Positions 1-8,971 are shown, numbered from the stretch's first letter. The stretch: 64,000 nucleotides of DNA from Silvibacterium dinghuense (GCF_004123295.1 NZ_SDMK01000001.1:2336807-2400806), one strand, 5' to 3'. Numbers and translations: made by a program. Notes: a model not told the origin generated them from the sequence alone.

Positions 1-1169
1 TGCTTGTCGGCCGGATGCACGTTCTCCGGGTTCCCGATATCGATGGTGACTGCCATGGCCGTATTCACCAGCTTGAGCGTGCGCCGCTGCGCCTCGCGGA
101 TGACCGGCCAGTCCTCGCCCGCGTTCGAGCGGAAGCTCGAAATCTGTACGTAGAGGAAGGGGAAGTCTCCCTGGCCCCACTGCTTGCGCCAGTCCTCGAT
201 CAGCGCCGGGAAGATGCGTTCATAGCTCAGCGCCCGCCTTACATCGCTGTTTGTTTCGCCCTGGTACCAGATGACGCCTTGGATCGGAAGCGGCGTCAGC
301 GGCGCAATCATGCCGTTGAAGAGCCATGACGGATTCCACGAGCGCAGGTCAGGATGCCAGGGATGCTGCGGCTTGGGCTTGCCTGCCGCGGTTGCAGCCT
401 CGTCCGCGCGCTTCTCGGCGGCCTGCAGCCGGGGCACATCGCCGGCATCGCGCGACTTGTCCGCCCAGAATGCAAAGACCGGCATCAGTCCCGGGTCCGC
501 AGCCAGCCCGTCCATGCTCACCCAGCTCTCGCCCGGCGTGCCACCCCAGGTTGAATCGATAACGCCCACCGGGACATGCTCTTTCGCCGCGATTTCGCGG
601 GCAAAGAAGTAAGCCGCCGCCGAGAAGTGCGCCGCCGTATCCGGCGTGCACAAGGTCCAGCCCTCCGGCGAGCCTGCCTGAGGATCGGTGTTCACATCCT
701 GCAGCGGATATGGGGAAGTGGCTTTCTGCACCAGCATCAGCCGCAGCTGCGGTTGGTTCGCGTTGCGGATTTCCTCCGCGCCGTTCTGCATCGGAGTGGT
801 CGGGCCGAAGCCCAGCAGCGGAAACTCCATGTTCGACTGCCCCGAGGCCACCCACACATCGCCGACCAGCACATCGTCCAGCACGATGCGGTTGGTCCCG
901 GCAATGGTTACCTGGTACGGGCCGCCGGCCTTTTCAGCCGGCAGATACAGGCTCCAGTGTCCCAGATCGTCGGCCTTCGCGGCTGCAGAGCTGCCATGCA
1001 GCGTGGCTGTCACCTGCTCGCCCGGATCGGCCCATCCCCAGAGATGAATCGGCCGGTTGCGCTGCAGCACCATGTGGCTGCTCAGCAGATGAGGCAGGGT
1101 GACTTCGGCGCGGCTGAACGCAGCAGGGCACAGCGCGAGGAGGGGGAGCAGCAGGCGAAGGGATTTCAT
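1..1169 (-). CDS. Sialate O-acetylesterase-like SGNH hydrolase (C-terminus cut by window edge)
   Basis: Reading the minus strand from the ATG at 1169 gives 389 codons that run off the window start. The protein opens with a Sec signal peptide (MKSLRLLLPLLALCPAAFS), then a beta-sandwich region starting VTLPHLLSSHMVLQR, and the family I serine block GQSNME near residue 110. VIDSTWGGTPGESW and VIWYQGETN (about residue 305) are also typical of the SASA/DUF303 family. Known members remove O-acetyl groups from sialic acids or acetylated plant sugars. Periplasmic or extracellular location is inferred from the signal. The catalytic Asp/His block should lie beyond the edge; the last visible residues are NPENVHPADK, which may include the His. 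Substrate is not deducible. Confidence 0.88.
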   Translation of the reverse strand, partial: MKSLRLLLPLLALCPAAFSRAEVTLPHLLSSHMVLQRNRPIHLWGWADPGEQVTATLHGSSAAAKADDLGHWSLYLPAEKAGGPYQVTIAGTNRIVLDDVLVGDVWVASGQSNMEFPLLGFGPTTPMQNGAEEIRNANQPQLRLMLVQKATSPYPLQDVNTDPQAGSPEGWTLCTPDTAAHFSAAAYFFAREIAAKEHVPVGVIDSTWGGTPGESWVSMDGLAADPGLMPVFAFWADKSRDAGDVPRLQAAEKRADEAATAAGKPKPQHPWHPDLRSWNPSWLFNGMIAPLTPLPIQGVIWYQGETNSDVRRALSYERIFPALIEDWRKQWGQGDFPFLYVQISSFRSNAGEDWPVIREAQRRTLKLVNTAMAVTIDIGNPENVHPADK

Positions 1170-1291
1170 GATGGCAATGAGTGGTCCGGAAAGGACGCCC
1201 CATTTTAAACGCGATCCAGGCTTCGTATAAGGGCACGGCTTGAGCTGTACCGAAAGGGTGTCAAGCAAGACGGAGCGCTTTCAGGAGAAAA

Positions 1292-1326
1292 CAAAAAGGC
1301 CCCGGATTGTCTCCGGGGCCTTTTGT
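1292..1326. terminator. Bidirectional intrinsic terminator
   Basis: A GGCCCCGG / CCGGGGCC stem with a 7-nt loop is flanked by an A-run on the left and a T-run on the right, so it can terminate in both directions. On the minus strand it lies just after the bactofilin stop codon. Confidence 0.85.
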
Positions 1327-1343
1327 TGAGCGGTATGGCTGGT

Positions 1344-1868
1344 TTACGCCTGCACGGTGGCCGGAGTCTTGGCCGGTTCAGCGGCCGCCGCGGGTGCCGT
1401 CTTGGCTTCGTTACCTGGCTTGCGGATGTCGATGCCGCCCTTGAAGAAGGCGCCGTCTTCGATCGAGATGCGCTGCGCGGCCACGTCGCCGGTCAGCGAG
1501 CCTTCGCTGCGGATATCCACGCGGTCGCTGGCCGTCATGTTGCCGCGGACCTTGCCGAGCACCACGATTTCGCGCGCGGTGATGTTGGCCGAAACCTGGC
1601 CGTTGCGGCCCACGGTGACGCGGTTGCCGGGCAGGTTGATCGCGCCTTCGACCTTGCCGTCGATGTAGAGCGACTCCGAACCCGTGACCTCGCCCTTGAC
1701 TACCAGGCTCTTGCCGATAGTGGCCTGGTCACCCGAGGTGGCCGTCGAGGCACTGGGCGCCGGCGTGCGCGTCGGCGGCTCATAGGGCGCCGCGGGCGTC
1801 GCGGCCGGACGTACCGGCTCATTCGAAGGCGTCTGGGGGGTGTTGCTGGACTGGTTGGGTTTCCACAT
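1344..1868 (-). CDS. Bactofilin (polymer-forming cytoskeletal protein)
   Basis: 174 residues. The first 50 are a Pro/Ala/Thr-rich, disordered N-terminus. From about residue 50 (IGKSLVVKGEVTGSESLY) to about 150 the sequence shows the bactofilin beta-helix pattern: short repeated strands with Gly and Ile/Val, such as IDGKVEGAINLPGNRVTVG and DVAAQRISIEDGAFFKGGI. The tail is again Ala/Pro-rich. Bactofilins self-assemble without nucleotide into filaments that position envelope or cell-shape functions. It stands alone, with a terminator at 1292-1326 and a long gap upstream. An AGGA about 9 nt before the ATG supports the start. Confidence 0.92.
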   Translation of the reverse strand: MWKPNQSSNTPQTPSNEPVRPAATPAAPYEPPTRTPAPSASTATSGDQATIGKSLVVKGEVTGSESLYIDGKVEGAINLPGNRVTVGRNGQVSANITAREIVVLGKVRGNMTASDRVDIRSEGSLTGDVAAQRISIEDGAFFKGGIDIRKPGNEAKTAPAAAAEPAKTPATVQA

Positions 1869-2211
1869 ATCGTTCGTCTGTTCCTCTCTGGTTAGCTGCC
1901 CCTTCCGGACCCGGTGGACTGCGGGAAGCTTTCGCCCGACGTGACACGTACAGCCCTGGAGCGTGATCGAGCCTGTGCTTGCGTCGCAATGCCACGCAGC
2001 ATATCTGCGCTCGTGCGCCGTGCTTCGATCTTACCCACTCATAGCAGAAAAATGCACGCCCGGTGCGTCTCTTTTCCTGGCGCGAGCCCCTATCCCGTAA
2101 CCTTCATGGGACATTGTTTCCTTTCTGCATACCCAGCAGGGAAAAGACTTCCACCGCGAGGCAGTTTTTACCTTGATCGCCTTCTCCGCGAAGCAACCGT
2201 ATGGAGGTTCT
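1869..2211. other. Gene-free gap between bactofilin and RNase R
   Basis: This gap must hold the bactofilin promoter on the minus strand and probably that of rnr on the plus strand. Open frames crossing it have no family features. I see no hairpin terminator, tRNA or clear sigma-70 promoter. Its right part runs into repeat modules B and A. Confidence 0.5.
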
Positions 2212-2334
2212 TTCCTCCCGCCCAAGCGGAGCTTGGACGGGGCATCCTCTTTGTTCTCGTGCTCGAGGAGAAAATCTTCCTCGCGACCATCGGGAGCGGA
2301 GGCCGAAGGCGAGTCGCCCTGCGCGCAGCAGCTG
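2212..2334. repeat. Intergenic mosaic repeat, modules B + A
   Basis: Module B (CCCAAGCGGAGCTTGGACGG, then GGGCATCC) at about 2218-2247 forms a hairpin. It is followed by module A in reverse orientation (GGGAGCGGAGGCCGAAGGCG, then CGCCCTGCGCGCAGCAGC) at about 2282-2332. The copy ends just before the start codon of rnr, so it lies in or next to its 5' leader. Confidence 0.8.
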
Positions 2335-2346
2335 TACCATCGAGAT

Positions 2347-5112
2347 ATGACCGACCGCGAACTCCTGCGCCACATCGAACGCTCTCCCGGCCAGAAGGCC
2401 GGCTACAAGCAGCTGGTGCGCGAGTTCTCGCTCGGCGGCGGCCGCGAACGCCGCCTGCTGCTCGAGCACCTCGCCCGCCTCACCGCCGCCGGCCACCTGA
2501 CCAAGGTCGATAAAGAACAGTGGGCCATCGCAAAGGCCGCCGCAGCCCGCGACAACCTCATCGCCGGCCGCCTTGATCTGCACCGTGACGGCTTCGGCTT
2601 CGTCCGCCCCAACGAAGGACAGAAAGTGAGCGGGGAAGACATCTTCATCCCGCCGCCGGAAATTCACGGTGCCATGCAGGGCGACCAGGTCCTGGTCGAG
2701 CTCGCCCCTGCCCGCAATGACGGCCGCGGCGACAATCGTAAACTGGGCCGTGTCGTGCGCGTACTCACCCGTCGCAATGCCACTGTCGTCGGTGTTTTTC
2801 ACTATGCGACCAGCGAACGCGCCCCCGGCAACTACATTCGTCCATTTGACGACCGCATGGGCCATCCGGTCTTTATCCCGTTCGATGCCGAGCTGCCTGA
2901 AGCCGCTGCCACGCCGCACCGCGTGCTGGGCAAAGAGGCTGTAGCTGCCCGCGCCTACGATCCCGACAACCTCGAAGGCCTGGTGATGGATGTCGAGATT
3001 ACGCACTGGCCTACGCCGCACACTCCGGCACGCGGTGTCATCCGCGAGATCCTCGGCTATGAGGACGACTTCGGCGTCGATGTCGAGATGGTCATCCGCA
3101 AGCACCATCTGCCGCATGCTTTTCCGGACAATGTCCTCGAAGAAGCTCGTGCCGTAGCCCATCTCGACGCGGAGACCGTTGCTGCGCGCCGCGACTTCCG
3201 TGCTCTGCCCATCGTCACCATCGACGGCGAGACCGCGCGCGACTTCGACGATGCCGTGCTGGTCGAGCTCGACGAAGAAACAGGCCACTGGCGCCTGCAG
3301 GTACACATCGCCGACGTGGCCGAGTACGTGCGGCCCGACACCGCGCTCGATCTCGAGGCGCGCCTGCGCGGCAACTCCGTCTATTTTCCTGATCGCGCCA
3401 TCCCCATGCTCCCGCAGGAGCTCTCGACCGACATCTGCAGCCTGCGCCCCGACGAAGACCGCCTCGTGCTCTCCTGCCTGATGAACATCGATCCCAGCGG
3501 CAACGTGGTCGATTACGAGGTCACTGAGGGCGTCATCCGCTCCGCGCGCCGCATGACCTACACGCAGGTGCACAAGATCCTCGATGGCGATGAGGCCGTC
3601 CGCGCCGAGTTCGCGCCGCTCGTGCCTGCTTTTGAGCGCATGAAGCAGCTCGCCGAGATCCTGCACCACAAGCGCGACCGCCGCGGCTCCATCGACTTCG
3701 ACCTGCCCGAGCCCATCATCGAATTCGACGAGTTCGGCGCGATGAAGTCGGTCACCCGCTCCGAGCGCAACTGGGCGCATCGCCTCATCGAAGAGTTCAT
3801 GCTCTCGGCCAACGAGTCGGTCGCCTCGTGGATCGAGAACCTCTCCGTGCCCTCGCTCTATCGCATCCATGAGAAGCCCGAGGCGAAGCGCGTCGTCGAG
3901 TTTGAAGAGGTCGCTGCCTCATTTGGATATTCGCTCGGCGTTGGCAACCTGCCGGTGAAGACCTTCCACACGCGCGGCGAACGCCGCGATCGACATAGGA
4001 ATGGGCGCAGCGACGGCCGCAGTTCCGATCGCAATGCGCGCGGGCATGAAGTCGCAGGCGACATCGCGATCACGCCGAAGATGTACCAGAAGCTGACCGC
4101 GAAGATTTCAGGCAAGCCGGAGGAGCGCATTGTTGCCTATCTCATGCTGCGCTCGCTCAAGCAGGCCAAGTACAGCGAGCGCAACGAAGGCCACTTCGCC
4201 CTCGCCGCGCCCTGCTACACGCACTTCACCTCGCCCATCCGCCGCTATCCCGATCTCATCATCCATCGCATCGTCAAGGCTCTGCTCGGTGCCGGCGTCG
4301 AAGGCCACGGCGTGCTCTCGCCCGGTGAGCCGCATGCAAAGCAGGCGAAGCCGCACAAAGAGCCTGCGCTGCGCATCAGTGCCGTGCCCAAGGCTCCTGC
4401 GTATGAAGTGATTTCAGAGACCGATCTGCAGCTCATCGCCGGCGAATCGAGCGCCAATGAGCGCCGCGCTGCCGATGCCGAGCGCGAGCTGGTCGAGTGG
4501 AAGAAGCTCAAGTTCATGCGCGACCGCGTGGGCGAAGACTTCCACGCGATGATCCTCTCGGCGACGAAGTACGGCTTGTTTGTCGAATTGGACGATCTCT
4601 TCGTCGAAGGCCTGGTGCCCATCCAGAGTCTCGGCGCGCTCGACAACGACTACTACACCTGGCGCGAGAATACGCGCGAGATCATCGGCGAGCGCTGGGG
4701 CCGCAAATTCCGCATCGGCCAGCGCGTGCGCGTCATTCTCGAGCGCATCGACGCCCAGCAGAAGCGCCTGCAGTTCGGCATCCTGCTCGAAGAAGAGGAG
4801 CAGGCCCAGCAGTCTGCAAAGGGCCGCAAGGGCAAGGCGAAAAAATCCGCCACCGCTGAAGCCGAGCCTTCAGCCAAGAAGGCAGCGCGCAAGGGTCTGG
4901 GCAAGGCCACGAATAGAAATCCCAAGAAGGGCAGAAGAAAAGGCCCGGTCCCGGACTTCGCCATCAACGTAGCCGGTCCGAATGCGAAGAAGAAATCGCC
5001 GGGCACAAAGCGTACCAGCAAGCCCAGCCGAGCCTCCCGCCGCAGCATGCAGCAGGAGGCGGCGCAGTCCATTCCCTATCCCAGGAAGAAAAAGTCGAAA
5101 AAGAAGAAGTAG
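2347..5112 (+). CDS. rnr: Ribonuclease R
   Basis: 921 residues from the ATG at 2347 (MTDRELLRHIERSPGQ). I chose this start because the open frame upstream translates only repeat DNA. Domains in order: winged-helix N-terminus (about 1-70), cold-shock domain 1 (LDLHRDGFGFVRPNEG, about 80), a second OB fold, the RNB catalytic domain with TIDGETARDFDDAV near residue 296 carrying the metal-binding Asp residues, and an S1 domain (about 725-815: FHAMILSATKYGLFVELDD). The tail is about 100 residues, Lys/Arg-rich, ending RKKKSKKKK. RNase R is a processive 3'-5' exoribonuclease that degrades structured RNA in rRNA and mRNA turnover. A basic tail is known in the family, though this one is long. A basic insertion (about residues 545-570, RGERRDRHRNGRSDGRSSD) sits inside the RNB region. 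Confidence 0.95.
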   Translation: MTDRELLRHIERSPGQKAGYKQLVREFSLGGGRERRLLLEHLARLTAAGHLTKVDKEQWAIAKAAAARDNLIAGRLDLHRDGFGFVRPNEGQKVSGEDIFIPPPEIHGAMQGDQVLVELAPARNDGRGDNRKLGRVVRVLTRRNATVVGVFHYATSERAPGNYIRPFDDRMGHPVFIPFDAELPEAAATPHRVLGKEAVAARAYDPDNLEGLVMDVEITHWPTPHTPARGVIREILGYEDDFGVDVEMVIRKHHLPHAFPDNVLEEARAVAHLDAETVAARRDFRALPIVTIDGETARDFDDAVLVELDEETGHWRLQVHIADVAEYVRPDTALDLEARLRGNSVYFPDRAIPMLPQELSTDICSLRPDEDRLVLSCLMNIDPSGNVVDYEVTEGVIRSARRMTYTQVHKILDGDEAVRAEFAPLVPAFERMKQLAEILHHKRDRRGSIDFDLPEPIIEFDEFGAMKSVTRSERNWAHRLIEEFMLSANESVASWIENLSVPSLYRIHEKPEAKRVVEFEEVAASFGYSLGVGNLPVKTFHTRGERRDRHRNGRSDGRSSDRNARGHEVAGDIAITPKMYQKLTAKISGKPEERIVAYLMLRSLKQAKYSERNEGHFALAAPCYTHFTSPIRRYPDLIIHRIVKALLGAGVEGHGVLSPGEPHAKQAKPHKEPALRISAVPKAPAYEVISETDLQLIAGESSANERRAADAERELVEWKKLKFMRDRVGEDFHAMILSATKYGLFVELDDLFVEGLVPIQSLGALDNDYYTWRENTREIIGERWGRKFRIGQRVRVILERIDAQQKRLQFGILLEEEEQAQQSAKGRKGKAKKSATAEAEPSAKKAARKGLGKATNRNPKKGRRKGPVPDFAINVAGPNAKKKSPGTKRTSKPSRASRRSMQQEAAQSIPYPRKKKSKKKK

Positions 5113-5244
5113 GGCTCAGGGTACAGAGCTCAGAGCACAGGAACAACGGGTGCCCCACCCATATCCAAGCAAGAAAAGCCTCGCATTCCGAAGAGTGCGA
5201 GGCTTTGGATTATCTAAGCTCTTCCTGAGCCCTGAGCCCTGAGC
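5113..5244. repeat. Module E phrases flanking a terminator
   Basis: The phrase GGCTCAGGG / CAGAGCTCAGAGCACAGG just after the rnr stop and CCTGAGCCCTGAGCCCTGAG at about 5225-5244 are module E. Between them lies the rnr terminator. The same arrangement of module E beside a hairpin recurs elsewhere in the window. Confidence 0.7.
5175..5212 (+). terminator. Intrinsic terminator after rnr
   Basis: Stem AAAGCCTCGCA / TGCGAGGCTTT with a short loop, 65 nt after the RNase R stop. The same stem sequence is used after lpxC at 14956-14990. Confidence 0.8.
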
Positions 5245-5424
5245 CGTATCCCCATAGAGCGATAGTAAAAGGCTGTCATTTCGACCGGAGCGGGACAGTT
5301 TCATCGTCCTGCGGAGTGGAGAAACCTGCGGTTCTCCCTGTACCGGCAAAACCGCAGGTCCTTCCACTGCGCTGCGCCCCGGTCGGGATGACAGCGATAA
5401 GGGTACGTTCTTTCTTTTCAGACC
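5245..5424. repeat. Long dispersed repeat, copy 1 (module D, 180 bp)
   Basis: This block starts GTATCCCCATAGAGCGAT and ends TTTCTTTTCAGACC. It recurs at 37145-37325 with about nine of ten bases identical by eye and almost the same length. It contains GTCATTTCGACCGGAGCGGG near one end and its approximate inverse CCCGGTCGGGATGACAG near the other, so the whole unit can fold into a long stem. Confidence 0.85.
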
Positions 5425-5443
5425 ATCTCTATGGAGATACAGC

Positions 5444-6328
5444 CTAGTTCACGTGGGCCATGCCGTATTCTTCTTCCTCTTCCTCCGCGCCATGACGGCG
5501 CAGCAGGTTCGGCAGGTTCTGGCTGAAGGCGGAACGCGGCATCACTGTGTCGCAGCCTGCTTCGACGGCCTTTACCTTGAGGTCGCCCTGCACGTGCGAG
5601 AGGAAGCCGACGATCGAGGTCTTGCCCTTCTTGAGCTTCGCGCGCAGCTTCGGAATCGTCGTCAGCGGCTTGGCGTTGGCGTTGTTCAGATCGAAGAGGA
5701 TCAGCGCCGGCCGCTCTTCTTCGCTTCCCTCGGTCAGCTTCGAGAGCACGTCTTTCTCGGCCTTCACGAAGGCTACCTTCACGCCGGTCTTCTTCGAGAC
5801 CTCCTGGATCTTCGCCAGGAAGAAGAGATCTTCGATGAAGCAATAGATGCGGATAGGAGCGTCCTCGCGGATCGGCGGCGGTGGCGGCTCGTAGTAGCCG
5901 TAGTCGTTCCCGTAGGAACCCACGTTGCCGTTTACCATGCGCAGGTCGATGGTCGAAGGCGGCGCATCCGCCACGTTACCGTTCGCTCCGCGATAGCTGT
6001 GATCCATCGGGCCAACGAAGACCTGCTGCTTCTTCGGCTTGTTCTTCCGGCCGCGGTTGCCGTTCCCGTTCCCATTGCCGTTTCCATTTCCGTTGCCGTT
6101 CTTCTGGAAATAGCGGTTCTGGCTGGATTTGGCCTTCTGCGGCGGCTGGGGCTGGCGGGGCTGATTCTGCTGCGCCTGCTGCGGAGCGCCTTGACCCTCG
6201 GCTGGTGCGCCGCCCTTATTCTTCCGTCTCCGACGGCGTCTGCGATGCCCCTGGCCTTGACCCTGACCCTGTTGGGGCAGCTGGGCCTCCCCGTGGGATG
6301 CCTCTGGCTGGTTCTGCTCTGTGCTCAT
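5444..6328 (-). CDS. Unknown protein: basic, Asn-Gly-repeat N-terminus and receiver-like C-terminus
   Basis: 294 residues. About 1-30 is Gln-rich, followed by RRRRRRRKNK (about 29-38), a Gln/Pro-rich stretch, then about eight Asn-Gly dipeptides (residues about 77-92) encoded by near-perfect GGAAAT/GGCAAC hexamers, then another basic patch (RGRKNKPKK). From about residue 155 (DAPIRIYCFIEDLFFLAKI) to 275 it resembles a CheY-like alpha/beta fold: ALILFDLNNANAKPL sits where the phospho-acceptor strand would be, and a TSIVGFLSHV strand follows. I do not see a convincing set of acceptor residues. A basic disordered N-terminus suggests nucleic-acid binding; that is inference. It is a single gene whose 3' end faces rnr. 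Confidence 0.75.
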   Translation of the reverse strand: MSTEQNQPEASHGEAQLPQQGQGQGQGHRRRRRRRKNKGGAPAEGQGAPQQAQQNQPRQPQPPQKAKSSQNRYFQKNGNGNGNGNGNGNGNRGRKNKPKKQQVFVGPMDHSYRGANGNVADAPPSTIDLRMVNGNVGSYGNDYGYYEPPPPPIREDAPIRIYCFIEDLFFLAKIQEVSKKTGVKVAFVKAEKDVLSKLTEGSEEERPALILFDLNNANAKPLTTIPKLRAKLKKGKTSIVGFLSHVQGDLKVKAVEAGCDTVMPRSAFSQNLPNLLRRHGAEEEEEEYGMAHVN

Positions 6329-6903
6329 GCCTGCACTTCCTGGTGCGTATTGACTGCTCTATCGGTGCTTTCGCACCGTTCTCAAGGCAGCGGACTCCGG
6401 TGTGCGCTGCCGCTTTGTCTTTAGAGGTACCGGAAAGATGGAACTCCCATCGCTACGTGATGGATCCGTAGGGGACGATGACGCCGCTGGCAGGAGGCAG
6501 AGGGCGAATCGGACGGATTGACAGATCGCAATGGAGACAAATGCTTCGAAACCCGGACAACGAGTGTGTTGTTGACCCACTTCGATTCCATCCGCTGCAT
6601 TCCTTCAACCCGCATGGGTACAAGTGGGGAGCTGCAGTTGGAACCGGCTTGACTCTCGAGAATTGCGGCGAGCCCCTCTTCCAAACAGAGGCAGGCGTCA
6701 GCCGCTCGATAGGCAAAGACGATACTACGCTGAAACAACCTGACTGGCAAGTGTCCTATTTTCGGACAGTTTCTTCCGAGGAATCACTCTCGCCCGGCGA
6801 AGCCGATCTTGAATCCTCAAACCGGAGTTATCGGGATATTACTCATCGATGCGAACCCGCGCCAAACGATGCAGGTCTGTGTCCGCATCTTCTCCCGGGA
6901 GCA
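6329..6903. other. Gap without a recognisable gene
   Basis: A 575-bp stretch between the Asn-Gly protein and mutM, lower in GC than its neighbours. Open frames on both strands lack any family signature or good ribosome site. The minus-strand frame around 6421-6600 (MESKWVNNTLVVRVSKHLS) is the only one that looks remotely protein-like and could be a gene remnant. It should hold the minus-strand promoter for the gene ending at 5444. Confidence 0.4.
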
Positions 6904-7779
6904 TCACTTCTGGCAATGGGGGCAGTAATGTGTTCCCCGTCCGGCCTCGATCGTTCGCTTAATCGCCGTCTTGCACACCCGGCATGGTTCGCCGGTCCGC
7001 ATGTAGACCCGGTGCTCGAGCTGGAAGAAGCCCGCGACCCCGTCCGCGTCCACATAATCGGAGACCGAAGAGCCGCCCAGCGAAATCGCATGCCGCAGTA
7101 CCTCCTGCAGCGCCATCCGCAGCGCCTCCAGTTGTGCCCGTGTCAGCCGCCCCGCCATCCGCGTCGGCCGGATGCCGGCATGGAACAGGCTCTCGTCCGC
7201 ATAGATGTTGCCCACCCCGTGCAGCAGCTTCTGGTTCAGCAGTGCTGCCTTGATGGAAAGACGCCGTCCGTGGAAGAGCCGCGCAAAATCTTCCGCGCCG
7301 ATGGTCAGGGGCTCATGGCCTGGTCCCGCAAAGCCCTGGCCTCCCGGGCCCTGGTTCTCATCGAGCTGCCGAAGGTCCAGCCGCCCGAAGCGCCGCGCAT
7401 CCACAAAGCGCAGCTCCCGCCCCGAGCTCAATTGCAGCACGGCATGCGTATGCGCCGGTACGGGCACGCTCGCGGCCGATACCAGCAGCCGTCCGGTCAT
7501 GCCCAGGTGCACGATCCACTGGACGTCGATTCGAGCAGGAGAAGGTGTGCCGTCCCCGGTGTGCCTCGCTGCACCATCGACCGCAAGGTCCATCACGATG
7601 TGCTTGCCCACCCGGTACACGCGCGCAACGCGCCGGCCGGCGAGCGCCTCGGCCATGGCCTGCGGGCTGGCCTTGAAGGGCTCGCGATGCCCGCTGAACC
7701 ATGTTCCTTCGATGCGCTCGCCGCGAATCCTCTCGTGCACTCCGTTGGCGACGGTTTCAACTTCAGGTAATTCCGGCAT
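6904..7779 (-). CDS. mutM: Formamidopyrimidine-DNA glycosylase
   Basis: 291 residues. The N-terminal MPELPEVETV supplies Pro2, the Schiff-base nucleophile, and Glu3. Lys59 in RVGKHIV is the conserved lysine. The helix-two-turn-helix region reads LLNQKLLHGVGNIYADE (about 195-212). The C-terminal zinc finger has the exact spacing C-X2-C-X16-C-X2-C (CRVC ... CPHC). The enzyme removes 8-oxoguanine and ring-opened purines by base excision repair. All catalytic elements are present and the length is usual. It appears to be transcribed alone. Confidence 0.97.
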   Translation of the reverse strand: MPELPEVETVANGVHERIRGERIEGTWFSGHREPFKASPQAMAEALAGRRVARVYRVGKHIVMDLAVDGAARHTGDGTPSPARIDVQWIVHLGMTGRLLVSAASVPVPAHTHAVLQLSSGRELRFVDARRFGRLDLRQLDENQGPGGQGFAGPGHEPLTIGAEDFARLFHGRRLSIKAALLNQKLLHGVGNIYADESLFHAGIRPTRMAGRLTRAQLEALRMALQEVLRHAISLGGSSVSDYVDADGVAGFFQLEHRVYMRTGEPCRVCKTAIKRTIEAGRGTHYCPHCQK

Positions 7780-7815
7780 GCTGATTGGATTCTCGCAGAG
7801 GAACCAGGTTTCAGG

Positions 7816-7887
7816 GCTGCTGCGCGCAGGGCGACCCGCCTTCGGCCTCCGCTCCCTCTGGTCGCGATCCAGGGCTCAGGGCTCAGG
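7816..7887. repeat. Modules A + E
   Basis: Module A forward (GCGCGCAGGGCGACCCGCCT, then TCGGCCTCCGCTCCCTCTGG) followed by module E (AGGGCTCAGGGCTCAGG). It lies upstream of mutM, in the gap that separates it from the META-domain gene. Confidence 0.8.
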
Positions 7888-7963
7888 AAAAACCTTGGAT
7901 TCTTTGCCGTGGAGGCAGAAATGGGTGGGTAGGCACGGACTTGTGCATCATTCCTCCCGCAGT

Positions 7964-8035
7964 CTCAATCGCAACCAGCGGGAGCGAAGCAGCCGAAGGC
8001 GCACGGCCTGGACGGCCAGTCCCTGCGCGAGGCAG
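7964..8035. repeat. Module A with the GGCCTGGACGGCCAGTCCC sub-module
   Basis: Reverse-orientation module A that contains the sub-module GGCCTGGACGGCCAGTCCC, itself a near-palindrome. It ends directly at the stop codon of the META-domain gene (8036-8038). Confidence 0.75.
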
Positions 8036-8554
8036 TTATTGAGGCTGGGCGGTTGTTTCCTTGGCCTGGATCGCGTCCGCGGCCTCAAATCGTGCCAGCA
8101 CGCTTCGTCCTTTGCCGGTCTTGTCTTTGGAGGCGTCGCCGAGCAGCGTCAGCGTTGTTCCGCGGATGCGATAGGCCATGGTTGCGTTCAAGGCATCCAG
8201 CAGGCTCTTTTCCTGCTGCATCGCCTCGGCGCCGCAGGCCATCATCGTCGAGCCCACGCCTTTGAAGTGCAGCGGCTGGGCCTCCGTGGCGGGCAGCTTC
8301 GTCTCATAGCTGCCCAGCAGCCGGTTGCACCCGCCGGTTCCCGAGAGGCGCTCCGTCTTCGCGTCGAGCTGGATCGAGGCCTGCGGGGTGTCATTCTCCG
8401 GCGACTCGCCATGGACCTCGGCCAGCACCCAGTTTGTGCCCGTCAGCGTATGTCCCACGTGGGAGGTGGTCTTGCTCTGCGCCCAGGCTCCCGGCAGAAG
8501 AGTGGCTCCCGCCAGTACCACCGCCGTCACCAGGAATCCCATCCGTATCCGCAT
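8036..8554 (-). CDS. META-domain (HslJ-like) exported protein
   Basis: 172 residues from the ATG at 8554 (MRIRMGFLVTAVVLAG). GGAGG four bases upstream supports this start. An uncleaved or Sec signal covers about residues 5-25 (ending GAWAQS). The META/DUF306 domain starts LTGTNWVLAEVHGES and includes RLSGTGGCNRLLGSYE, the conserved GxxGCNxxxGxY motif, then MMACGAEAMQQEKSLLDAL. In E. coli HslJ this domain is linked to heat and novobiocin resistance; the biochemical role is unknown. An in-frame extension further upstream lies antisense to purA and is not credible. Confidence 0.85.
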   Translation of the reverse strand: MRIRMGFLVTAVVLAGATLLPGAWAQSKTTSHVGHTLTGTNWVLAEVHGESPENDTPQASIQLDAKTERLSGTGGCNRLLGSYETKLPATEAQPLHFKGVGSTMMACGAEAMQQEKSLLDALNATMAYRIRGTTLTLLGDASKDKTGKGRSVLARFEAADAIQAKETTAQPQ

Positions 8555-8607
8555 GCATCCTCCATCCCCGTGCGAGGCCACTCTAGCAAAAACTCCACCA
8601 CCCCGGC

Positions 8608-8797
8608 TCGTTCTGTTCCAACAGAAGAACCCGGGTGGCCCAGACTGCGCCGGAGTTCCTTGCCTCCCACCCAAGCAAAGCTTGGATGGGGCACCCGATT
8701 CTGTCTCCACCCCGCAGAATGCTGGCTCGCGACCAAAGGGAGCGGAGGCCGCAGGCGATCCGCCCTGCGCGAAGCAGAGCCCTGCGCGGAGCAGCAG
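8608..8797. repeat. Mosaic repeat, modules B + A
   Basis: GTTCTGTTCCAACAGAAGAAC is a palindromic start. It is followed by GGGTG, module B in reverse (CCACCCAAGCAAAGCTTGGA, then TGGGGCACCC) at about 8667-8695, and module A in reverse with a doubled tail (CCTGCGCGAAGCAGAGCCCT, then GCGCGGAGCAGCAG). It occupies most of the gap between the META-domain gene and purA. Confidence 0.8.
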
Positions 8798-8971
8798 AAT
8801 TTCGTTCCCGGAGGGGTGCCGATATATCATGAGATACCGGGTGGTTACGCACCACGCGGTTCCATCCTTACGGCCTCGATCATCCTCTCCTGAAATTCCG
8901 GCTCCAGCGCAAGCGCGGCCGTGGTGTGTGAGGGTGCGGCCAAATTTCCGGATTGAGCAGGCAAGCAAAAC

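Noticed and set aside
2347..3870. Long minus-strand open frame inside the RNase R gene
   Set aside because: Antisense to a complete, well-conserved RNase R. GC-rich codon bias opens such shadow frames.
6421..6750. Possible small regulatory or PilZ-like protein on the minus strand
   Set aside because: Only a short stretch looks protein-like. No domain motif, good ribosome site or clear end; kept as a gap.
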